Shown one piece after another: positions 52,773 through 59,916 of a stretch of DNA of 64,000 nucleotides. The position numbers and the translations under genes were made by a program. The DNA lies in contig NZ_FYEH01000004.1 of the NCBI RefSeq assembly GCF_900187945.1, positions 186,001 through 250,000 of the forward strand, read 5' to 3'. Below the pieces are notes generated by a model, which was not told where the DNA came from, searched no databases, and worked only from the letters and a program-made list of their open reading frames with translations. The stretch comes from Arboricoccus pini. GTDB lineage: Bacteria > Pseudomonadota > Alphaproteobacteria > Geminicoccales > Geminicoccaceae. Position 1 is the first letter of the stretch. Each line of letters begins with the position of its first letter.

Positions 52773-54227
52773 ATGGCGTTAGGGCTCCGTTTCGACGTTC
52801 GGCAAAGCCAAGGTTTGGTTCTGACGCCTCAACTCCAACAGGCGATCAAACTCCTTCAGCTTTCCAACATCGAGCTCTCCAACGTCGTCGATCGCGAATT
52901 GTCGGAAAATCCCTTTCTCGCGCGTCATGAGAGTGCACCGGAGCAACGTGCCACCCCGCCGGAGAGGGAGCCAAACCTTGACGGCATGGCTACCCTCAAG
53001 CCTGGACGCGACGGGGCTGATGACGGCTGGTCACAGCCGGCGACGGCCAGTGCTAGCGACTCACGCCTACGCCTTTCACGAAACGGTGGCCGCGGCTTTG
53101 AGGAGGGCGAGCCGGCATTCGATGCGCGACTGAGCAAGGCCAAGACGTTAGCTGATCACGTACGCGAGCAGATCAGTGGATTCCCCGCACCGGAAACCAG
53201 TCGGAAGATCGCCCATCTTCTCGTCGATTATCTCGACGAGGATGGCTATCTGCGCGATGCGGATCGAGATATCGCTGATCAGCTGCAGCTCAAAGAAGAG
53301 GGCATCAAGGCAGCACGTCTGATCATCCAAGGCTGCGATCCCCCCGGCATCGGTGCGATCGATCTTGCTGATTGCCTGGCAATCCAATTGCGCGACAGAA
53401 ATCGCTTTGACCCCGCGATGGCTACGCTCGTCAACAACCTGCCGCTCGTCGCGCGGGCGGATTTCACGGCATTGCAGCGACTCTGTCAGGTTGATGCCGA
53501 AGATGTCCGCGACATGATCCTAGAACTCAAGCTTCTCGATCCCCGACCTGGCTCGTCGTTCGCGCCGCGCGCCGAGCCAATCGACGCCATTCCCGATATC
53601 GTTGTGATGCAAGGCCGACTTGGCCAATGGCGAATCGAGCTCAATGAATCGACGTTGCCCCGGGTCCTTGTAGATCGCCGGTACTATGCCGATCTATCGA
53701 ACGTCACGACGTCGCGACGTGATCGTGAGTTCATGAGCGAGCGGTATCAGGCGGCAACCTGGCTCGCCAAGGCGCTCGATCAGCGAGCCAAGACATTGTT
53801 GAAGGTAGCAAGTGCGATATTTGAACGCCAATCAGCGTTCCTGGAGAGCGGAGCTCACCATCTAAGACCACTGGTGCTAAGAGACATCGCCGAGGCGACT
53901 GGGCTTCATGAGAGCACTGTCAGTCGGGCGACTGCCGACAAGTTTGCCTCAACACCAAGAGGTACATTCCCGCTACGCTACTTCTTTACAACGGCGATTG
54001 CCGGCACGAGTGGCGCGGAGATGCACAGCGCCGAGGCGATCAGGCAGCGCATCAAGCGGATGATCGAAGCCGAAGATCCGATCAACGTGCTCTCGGACGA
54101 CCAAATCGTCGAATCTCTCAAGCAGGTCGGGGTGGCGATCGCGCGCAGGACGGTCGCGAAATATCGCGAATCTCTAGGCATCGCCTCCTCAGTACAACGC
54201 AGACGCAGCAAGGCCTTACAGGCATGA
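52773..54227 (+). CDS. rpoN: RNA polymerase sigma-54 factor
   Basis: RpoN directs transcription of nitrogen and related genes with enhancer-binding activators. The 484-residue protein has a Gln-rich region I (LTPQLQQAIKLLQLSNIEL), an acidic/variable region II (~50-110), the core-binding domain, a helix-turn-helix (IAEATGLHESTVSRATADK) and the RpoN box ARRTVAKYRE at ~456-465, which reads the -24 element. The C-terminal region is complete. It is in the order lptA-lptB-rpoN-ptsN usual for proteobacteria, but hpf is absent downstream. Confidence 0.96.
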   Translation: MALGLRFDVRQSQGLVLTPQLQQAIKLLQLSNIELSNVVDRELSENPFLARHESAPEQRATPPEREPNLDGMATLKPGRDGADDGWSQPATASASDSRLRLSRNGGRGFEEGEPAFDARLSKAKTLADHVREQISGFPAPETSRKIAHLLVDYLDEDGYLRDADRDIADQLQLKEEGIKAARLIIQGCDPPGIGAIDLADCLAIQLRDRNRFDPAMATLVNNLPLVARADFTALQRLCQVDAEDVRDMILELKLLDPRPGSSFAPRAEPIDAIPDIVVMQGRLGQWRIELNESTLPRVLVDRRYYADLSNVTTSRRDREFMSERYQAATWLAKALDQRAKTLLKVASAIFERQSAFLESGAHHLRPLVLRDIAEATGLHESTVSRATADKFASTPRGTFPLRYFFTTAIAGTSGAEMHSAEAIRQRIKRMIEAEDPINVLSDDQIVESLKQVGVAIARRTVAKYRESLGIASSVQRRRSKALQA

Positions 54228-54306
54228 TTTTTTCTAGATATGTTCTCATTGTCGTGACTGTCGGAACGACCATTTTGGCACTCCTCGACAGGGCGCGGAG
54301 CCAACG

Positions 54307-54789
54307 ATGACACGACTGGAAGAACTGGTTACGTGCGACCGGATCGTCTGTGGCCTTGAGGCAAACAATAAGAGTGGATTGTTGCATGAAGTTGCGCATA
54401 TCGCAGCCGAAAGAACCGGAATAGCGGCCGCCCGGATTGAGGACGCTTTGCTTGAACGAGAACGCCTTGGAACGACGGGGCTAGGCGGTGGGATCGCAAT
54501 CCCTCATGCGCGCATTCCCGAACTGCCCGAGTTGACCGGTTTCTTCGTTCGTCTCAACCGGCCTATCGATTTCGACGCTGTAGACGCAGAGCCGGTCGAC
54601 CTCATCTTCGTGCTGCTTGCTCCTGAAGAAGCAAGGGTCGATCATCTTAAAGCTCTGGCGCGTATCGCCCGCATTCTGCGGGACGGGCAGCTTTGCAACA
54701 CGCTCAGATGCAGCGAGGACCGCGAGGCAGTGCATGGCCTGCTGACGAAAAAAGCGGACCCCATCAGCTCCACCCAACCGCGCGGCTGA
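54307..54789 (+). CDS. ptsN: PTS IIA-like nitrogen-regulatory protein PtsN
   Basis: EIIA-Ntr is a phosphotransfer regulator linked to nitrogen and potassium status. In its 160 residues, the phosphorylated His67 lies in GGIAIPHARI, followed by FVRLNRPIDFDAVD and VDLIFVLLAPEEAR-VDHLKALARI, both typical. GGAG 6 nt upstream supports ATG 54307. It lies 79 bp after rpoN and 14 bp before hprK, and works with the HPr encoded 1.8 kb downstream. The EI-Ntr gene (ptsP) is not in the window. Confidence 0.93.
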   Translation: MTRLEELVTCDRIVCGLEANNKSGLLHEVAHIAAERTGIAAARIEDALLERERLGTTGLGGGIAIPHARIPELPELTGFFVRLNRPIDFDAVDAEPVDLIFVLLAPEEARVDHLKALARIARILRDGQLCNTLRCSEDREAVHGLLTKKADPISSTQPRG

Positions 54790-54803
54790 CATATGGCAGG
54801 CCC

Positions 54804-55274
54804 TTGAGCGCGACCGACGATGCCCAACCGCCTTCCACGTCAGTGATCAATGCCGCCGTCGCGGTCCAATGGCTGGGTAGCGGCATTCTTCTGTTGGGGC
54901 CGTCAGGGAGCGGCAAGTCCGATCTGGCTCTGCGAATAGTCGAGGGTGGCGGGAGGCTGATCGCAGATGACCTCGTTCGTCTCACTAAATGCGACGGACA
55001 GCTTCACGCCACGGCTGTGGCACTGCCCGGCCACATCGAGTTGCGCGGGCTAGGCATCTTCAAAGTGGCTCATCAGGCGAGCCATCCTCTTCATCTCTCG
55101 GTTCAGCTGCAGAGCAGGAAACAAGGAAGCAGCGTCGAACGACTGCCGAATCTAGACCACCTCAAGCTCCTGGGGGTGCCTTTGCCAACGATCATGCTTG
55201 ACCCTTTTGAGGTTTCTGCGCTGGCCAGGTTGAAGGTCGTGTTGCGAGCGAGGCGAGTCGATAATGGGCATTGA
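54804..55274 (+). CDS. hprK: HPr kinase/phosphorylase, short alphaproteobacterial form
   Basis: HprK controls phosphorylation of HPr at its regulatory serine. This is the short C-terminal-domain-only form (156 residues): Walker A GPSGSGKS near residues 32-39, DLALRIVEGGGRLIADD with the catalytic Asp pair, and the signature ELRGLGIF near residue 83. TTG 54804 is chosen because GGCAGG precedes it and it follows ptsN by 14 bp; upstream ATGs would overlap ptsN by nearly 100 nt. It overlaps rapZ by 11 nt. Confidence 0.9.
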   Translation: MSATDDAQPPSTSVINAAVAVQWLGSGILLLGPSGSGKSDLALRIVEGGGRLIADDLVRLTKCDGQLHATAVALPGHIELRGLGIFKVAHQASHPLHLSVQLQSRKQGSSVERLPNLDHLKLLGVPLPTIMLDPFEVSALARLKVVLRARRVDNGH

Positions 55275-56202
55275 GGCCGAACACGAGGCCCCGGCGCTAA
55301 ATCGAGTCGTGATTGTCACAGGCATGTCGGGCGCCGGGCTGAGCAGCAGTCTCAAATGCCTGGAGGATCATGGCTTCGACGTCATCGACAATTTGCCGAT
55401 TCCTCTCTTCAAGGCCCTCATCAACGCCAAGGAGCCATTTTCCTCTCCTCTGGCGATCGGCATTGCCAGTCGGACACGCGGCCTCGTGCCAACGCAATTT
55501 TGTGCCGATCTCGCGACGTTGCGTCGGGATCAGCGGTTGGAGCTGACGATGCTCTTCCTGGATTGCCAGGACGAGGTGTTAAGGCGCCGCTTCACCGAGA
55601 CGCGCCGCCGCCATCCGCTCACCGGCGACGAACCAGTAATGGATAGCATCGCACGGGAACGGTCCCTTCTGGCGCCCCTCAAGGTAGCGGCCGATCTCCG
55701 CTTCGACACCACATCGACGCTCGTCAGTGAACTGCGTACTTGGCTCGGCAGCCATCTTAGCCTCGCAGATCGCCCTCCCTTGACCATCACGCTCGTCTCC
55801 TTCGCCTACCGCCATGGACTGCCACAAGAGGCCGACCTTGTTCTGGATGCGCGGTTTCTCCGCAATCCTTATTATGTGCAGGAGTTGCGCGATCAGACGG
55901 GATTGATGGATACCGTGCAGGCCTACGTCCGCGCCGATCCGGATTTCGGGGGCTTCTGGAGCAATCTTCAGGCCCTGTTGCTGCCCTTGCTGCCGCGGTT
56001 CAAGGCGGAAGGAAAAAGTTATCTTACCATCGCCATTGGCTGTACAGGGGGCCAGCATCGGTCCGTCTTCATTGCCCAGTTGCTGGGGCTTTGGCTGACT
56101 GAAGAGGGATGGCCAGCAAACATAATCCATAGAGAACTCAATCGCACAGCCTTCCGTCACCAGCCAGGCATGGCTGTCGACGCCCAGGGGACTCCTCGAT
56201 GA
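55264..56202 (+). CDS. rapZ: RapZ/YvcJ family nucleotide-binding protein with altered P-loop
   Basis: RapZ-family proteins bind nucleotides and, in enterobacteria, small RNAs controlling amino-sugar synthesis. In its 312 residues, the N-terminal P-loop reads GMSGAGLSS at 20-28, with Leu26 where the family has Lys or Arg. DNLPIPLF and LFLDCQDEVLRRRFTETRRRHPL (two family segments, LFLDCQDEVL and RFTETRRRHPL) follow. The C-terminal domain has GCTGGQHRSVFIAQLL and is complete. It overlaps hprK and, by an ATGA, the EIIA gene. The changed P-loop raises doubt about ATP hydrolysis. Confidence 0.9.
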   Translation: MGIEAEHEAPALNRVVIVTGMSGAGLSSSLKCLEDHGFDVIDNLPIPLFKALINAKEPFSSPLAIGIASRTRGLVPTQFCADLATLRRDQRLELTMLFLDCQDEVLRRRFTETRRRHPLTGDEPVMDSIARERSLLAPLKVAADLRFDTTSTLVSELRTWLGSHLSLADRPPLTITLVSFAYRHGLPQEADLVLDARFLRNPYYVQELRDQTGLMDTVQAYVRADPDFGGFWSNLQALLLPLLPRFKAEGKSYLTIAIGCTGGQHRSVFIAQLLGLWLTEEGWPANIIHRELNRTAFRHQPGMAVDAQGTPR

Positions 56203-56603
56203 TCGGACTAGTACTTGTCACTCACGGCCAGCTCGCCGATGCGTTCGTCGCTGCGCTTGAGCATGTGGTAGGCCCACAAAGCCAGATCCAAACCGTCTGC
56301 ATCGGCGCAGACGACGATGTCGAACAGCGACGGCAGGATATCGTCGAAGCGGTACGTGCCGTCGATCTAGGCGATGGCGTCATCATCCTGACGGATATGT
56401 TCGGCGGCACGCCCTCCAATCTTGCTATCTCGACGATGGAGCGCGCCGGCGTGGAAGTCATTGCGGGCGCCAACCTTCCAATGCTGATCAAACTGGCGAC
56501 TATTCGCAACACCGAGCCACTGGATACCGCCGTCTTGGCCGCCCAGGAGGCTGGCCGAAAATATATCAATATCGCGAGCAAACTTCTCCTGGTAGAGCGC
56601 TGA
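56199..56603 (+). CDS. PTS EIIA component, mannose family
   Basis: This EIIA-Man-type regulatory phosphocarrier of 134 residues has His9 in VLVTHGQLADAF as phosphorylation site and TDMFGGTPSNLA near residue 66 as the dimer/loop signature. No EIIB or EIIC genes are nearby, so it is regulatory, not a transporter part. It is coupled to rapZ (ATGA) and lies 29 bp ahead of the HPr gene. Confidence 0.92.
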   Translation: MIGLVLVTHGQLADAFVAALEHVVGPQSQIQTVCIGADDDVEQRRQDIVEAVRAVDLGDGVIILTDMFGGTPSNLAISTMERAGVEVIAGANLPMLIKLATIRNTEPLDTAVLAAQEAGRKYINIASKLLLVER

Positions 56604-56632
56604 TTGCGATCAAAAATCTCGGGCCAGACTAG

Positions 56633-56914
56633 ATGGGTGAATCGACGATCTATAAGGACGTCACGATCGTCAATCGGCGCGGGCTGCATGCCCGCGCCGC
56701 CGCCAAATTCGTCAAGGCTGCCGACCGATTCACTTCTAGTATCGCCGTTCAGGTAACCGACGATATCCGCGCCTCGGGCACGTCGATCCTGGGCCTCATG
56801 ATGCTCGCAGCGTCGACGGGAACAGTTATCAAGATTTCAGCGACGGGCGCAGATGCCGAGCAGGCAGTAGACACGCTGGCCGGGCTTGTGGAACGCGGTT
56901 TCGACGAGGAATAA
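56633..56914 (+). CDS. HPr phosphocarrier protein
   Basis: This HPr has 93 residues. His19 in NRRGLHARAAAKF takes phosphate from enzyme I. Ser51 in GTSILGLMMLA is at the position phosphorylated by HprK, and the hprK gene lies just upstream, so both modes of control seem possible. It would donate to PtsN and to the mannose-type EIIA. It ends the block; a 142-bp gap before ahcY carries a palindrome. Confidence 0.94.
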   Translation: MGESTIYKDVTIVNRRGLHARAAAKFVKAADRFTSSIAVQVTDDIRASGTSILGLMMLAASTGTVIKISATGADAEQAVDTLAGLVERGFDEE

Positions 56915-56958
56915 AAAAGAGGGGGAGATGTCGCAACCGCGACCCAATCTTGCCCATA

Positions 56959-56982
56959 GCATATAAAACATGCTTTATATGC
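56959..56982. promoter_or_regulatory. Perfect 9-bp inverted repeat upstream of ahcY
   Basis: GCATATAAA (56959-56967) and TTTATATGC (56974-56982) are perfect inverted arms with a 6-bp spacer, about 75 bp before the ahcY start. Spacing and A/T content suit a dimeric repressor (an ArsR-family regulator of the SAM cycle would be a candidate), but no regulator gene is nearby. No T-run follows, so it is not a terminator. Confidence 0.5.
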
Positions 56983-57056
56983 GCCGGCCCGTTTTGGTGC
57001 CGTAGAGGGGCGCTATCCGCAGCCTCGAGTCTATCCAGTTTTGAGATGATGAGCCC

Positions 57057-58460
57057 ATGAGCGAGTTCAAGGACTATCACGTCGCCGACGCCTCGCTGGC
57101 CCCCTGGGGCCGCCGCGAGATCGCGATCGCCGAGACAGAAATGCCCGGGCTCATGGCCTTGCGGGCCGAGTATGGCGCCAGCAAGCCTCTGCAAGGTGCC
57201 CGTATCGCGGGCTCGCTGCATATGACGATCCAGACGGCGGTCCTAATCGAGACGCTCGTCCATCTCGGCGCCGAGGTCAGATGGGCATCGTGCAATATTT
57301 TCAGCACTCAGGATCATGCGGCGGCGGCGATCGCCGCTGCGGGCATTCCCGTGTTCGCCTTCAAAGGCGAGAGCCTGCCTGAATATTGGGACTTTGCGCG
57401 CCGAATCCTGGAATGGGGCGATGGTGGCGTGCCCAACATGATCCTGGATGACGGCGGCGACGCCACCTTGTTCGTGCATCTGGGTTTGCGTGCCGAACAA
57501 GGTGACACGGCCTTCTTGAATGACGCCTCGAACGAAGAGGAAGAGGTGCTCTTTAGCCTCATCAAGAGAACTCTCACTGAGAAGCCCGGCTGGTTTGCCG
57601 AACTGGCTCGGTCGATCAAAGGAGTTTCCGAGGAAACCACGACGGGCGTGCACCGTCTCTACGAGATGCAGAAAAAGGGGCAGCTCCTCTTTCCCGCCAT
57701 CAACGTGAACGACAGCGTCACCAAATCGAAGTTCGATAATCTCTATGGCTGTCGCGAGAGCCTGGTCGACGGCATTCGTCGGGCGACCGACGTCATGATG
57801 GCAGGCAAGGTGGCGACCGTCTGCGGTTTCGGCGACGTGGGCAAGGGCTCTGCGGCATCGCTCCGCAACGCTGGTGCCCGGGTGCTGGTCACCGAAATCG
57901 ACCCCATCTGCGCGCTCCAGGCGGCAATGGAAGGGTATGAAGTGGTGACGATGGATGACGCGGCGCCGCGCGCCGACATCTTCGTAACCGCCACCGGCAA
58001 TGTCGACGTCATCACGGTCGATCATATGCGGGCGATGAAGGATCGGGCGATCGTCTGCAATATCGGCCATTTCGACAGCGAAATTCAGATCGCCGGCTTG
58101 CGCAACCTTGCGTGGCATGAAGTCAAGCCGCAGGTCGACGAAGTCGAGTTTCCTGATGGCCACCGGATCATCCTTCTGGCCCAGGGTCGTCTAGTCAATC
58201 TCGGCTGCGCTACCGGCCATCCGAGCTTCGTGATGTCGGCGTCCTTCACCAACCAGACGCTGGCGCAGATCGAGCTCTGGTCGAATCAGAGCAGCTATGA
58301 GAAGAAGGTCTATGTCCTGCCGAAGCGGCTGGATGAAAAGGTCGCGGCGCTGCACCTGGAAAAGATCGGCGTGAAGCTGACGAAGCTTACCGACAAGCAG
58401 GCAGCCTATCTCGGTCTCGACAATGCCGGCCCCTTCAAGCCCGAGGCCTATCGTTACTAG
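57057..58460 (+). CDS. ahcY: Adenosylhomocysteinase
   Basis: AhcY splits S-adenosylhomocysteine into adenosine and homocysteine in the methyl cycle. The 467-residue protein has the substrate domain with [27 protein letters not shown] and DDGGDATL, and the NAD domain with [14 protein letters not shown] (~257-270). The C-terminal HPSFVMS and KPEAYRY carry cofactor-contacting residues. ATG 57057 is chosen; a nearby in-frame alternative is not better supported. tsaE follows after 9 bp, so a shared transcript is likely. Confidence 0.97.
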   Translation: MSEFKDYHVADASLAPWGRREIAIAETEMPGLMALRAEYGASKPLQGARIAGSLHMTIQTAVLIETLVHLGAEVRWASCNIFSTQDHAAAAIAAAGIPVFAFKGESLPEYWDFARRILEWGDGGVPNMILDDGGDATLFVHLGLRAEQGDTAFLNDASNEEEEVLFSLIKRTLTEKPGWFAELARSIKGVSEETTTGVHRLYEMQKKGQLLFPAINVNDSVTKSKFDNLYGCRESLVDGIRRATDVMMAGKVATVCGFGDVGKGSAASLRNAGARVLVTEIDPICALQAAMEGYEVVTMDDAAPRADIFVTATGNVDVITVDHMRAMKDRAIVCNIGHFDSEIQIAGLRNLAWHEVKPQVDEVEFPDGHRIILLAQGRLVNLGCATGHPSFVMSASFTNQTLAQIELWSNQSSYEKKVYVLPKRLDEKVAALHLEKIGVKLTKLTDKQAAYLGLDNAGPFKPEAYRY

Positions 58461-58469
58461 AAGGGATCG

Positions 58470-58937
58470 ATGCAGCGGTCCTACGACATCGCGGAGTTGA
58501 GCGGCACATTAGGGCTCGCTGCCAACCTCGCCTCACGCTTACGCAATGGCGACGTCGTCCTTCTCGAGGGCGACCTCGGCATGGGGAAATCGACCTTCGC
58601 ACGCGCTCTCATTCAGGCGCGAGCGGGATCGGCTATTGACGTACCGAGTCCGACATTCACGCTCGTTCAGCCTTATGATCTTGGCGATCTTTCGATTCTC
58701 CATGCTGACCTTTATCGTCTCAATGATCCGGACGAATCCAGGGAATTGGGACTGGAGGACGCGCTCGATCGGGCGGCGCTGCTGGTTGAATGGCCCGAGC
58801 GGCTGCCCGACCTCTATCATCTCGATCATCTCCGCGTGTCATTTGGCGGCGATCTTGTGAACAATTCCGATCGACGGCTCATCAACGTCGCCGGAACGCC
58901 AAGCTGGCACGCACGCATCACTGATCTCGCGCCGTGA
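58470..58937 (+). CDS. tsaE: tRNA threonylcarbamoyladenosine biosynthesis protein TsaE
   Basis: TsaE is the ATPase that supports TsaB/TsaD in t6A37 modification. The 155-residue protein has Walker A EGDLGMGKST (33-42), SPTFTLVQPY and HADLYRLNDPDE, all family marks, and VEWPERLPD near residue 110. AAGGGA precedes ATG 58470. Its TGA overlaps the GTG start of the kinase gene (GTGA). Confidence 0.93.
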   Translation: MQRSYDIAELSGTLGLAANLASRLRNGDVVLLEGDLGMGKSTFARALIQARAGSAIDVPSPTFTLVQPYDLGDLSILHADLYRLNDPDESRELGLEDALDRAALLVEWPERLPDLYHLDHLRVSFGGDLVNNSDRRLINVAGTPSWHARITDLAP

Positions 58938-59869
58938 CGATTGAGCGCTTTCTCGCCCAGCACGGCTGGGAACAGGCCCGGCGCGAGGTCGTCGCTGGCG
59001 ATGCGGGAGGCCGGCGCTATTTTCGCCTCGCGGTCGCCGATCGTCGAATCATCCTTATGGACGGCAGCGATGATGGGCCGATCGACCGCTTCGTCGCGAT
59101 TAGCATTTGGCTGCGTGGTATCGGCCTGCATGCGCCGGCCGTTCTAGAAGCGTGCCCCAAGGAGCGCTTGGCGCTACTCGAAGATCTCGGCGACGCTACG
59201 GTCTCAAAGCAAAGCTGGCGGGAAGATGAAGAGATCGAGATTTATCGTCTTGCCGCAGAAGCCATCGCGCGGATGCAACAAGCTGAAGCACCCGCGGGTC
59301 TGCCAGTCATGTCAAATGAGCGCTTGACCGACATCGTCCAACTCTTCCTCGATATCCAACTCCCCGCGCTGGATCAGGCGGGGCGATTGGCGTTTCTGGA
59401 CCTCTGGAAGGATCTTCTCCCTCATGCGACATTGGGGCAGCCGGCCTTTCTCCATCGTGACTATCACAGCCCCAATCTCGTCTGGATGCCCAAGGCTCAT
59501 GGTTTTGATCGACTAGGCATATTGGATTTTCAGGATGCCTTCATTGGCCCTCCCGCCTACGATCTCGTCTCCCTGATCGACGATCCACGGCGGGACGTGC
59601 ACCCTGCAGCCGCTAAAGCTGCGCACGATCAATATTTAAGTTCCCGACCGGAGTTCCGGCGCGATGACCTTGAACGCGCCATTGCGGTCCTCGGCGCGCA
59701 ACGGGCACTTCGCATCTTGGCGGTCTTCACCCGCCTGAGCCTTCAAGGCAAACCAAATTATCTTGCGATGCGGCCTCGCGTGATCGGCTATTTGCGGCAG
59801 CGCCTTACCCATCCCATTCTCAGCCAGCTGCGTAGCTGGCTGAATGCACAGACGGACCTTCTCGTTTAA
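58934..59869 (+). CDS. amgK: Aminoglycoside-phosphotransferase-fold sugar kinase (AmgK-like)
   Basis: AmgK phosphorylates N-acetylmuramate/N-acetylglucosamine in cell-wall recycling. The 311-residue APH-fold protein has LHRDYHSPNL with catalytic Asp near residue 177, LDFQDAFIGPPAYDLVSL with the metal-binding Asp near 197, and an N-lobe GDAGGRRYFRL loop. The assignment rests on the family pattern and its place after tsaE, which is conserved for amgK. The usual next gene murU is missing; addB follows after 47 bp. GTG 58934 is coupled to tsaE. Confidence 0.82.
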   Translation: MTIERFLAQHGWEQARREVVAGDAGGRRYFRLAVADRRIILMDGSDDGPIDRFVAISIWLRGIGLHAPAVLEACPKERLALLEDLGDATVSKQSWREDEEIEIYRLAAEAIARMQQAEAPAGLPVMSNERLTDIVQLFLDIQLPALDQAGRLAFLDLWKDLLPHATLGQPAFLHRDYHSPNLVWMPKAHGFDRLGILDFQDAFIGPPAYDLVSLIDDPRRDVHPAAAKAAHDQYLSSRPEFRRDDLERAIAVLGAQRALRILAVFTRLSLQGKPNYLAMRPRVIGYLRQRLTHPILSQLRSWLNAQTDLLV

Positions 59870-59916
59870 CCGGCGCAGACTGGAATATAAGGCATGACAT
59901 CGCCTAGTCTTCGTCC

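Noticed and set aside
56915-57056. SAH riboswitch upstream of ahcY
   Set aside because: The conserved riboswitch core and pseudoknot elements could not be recognised; only a simple AT-rich dyad is visible.
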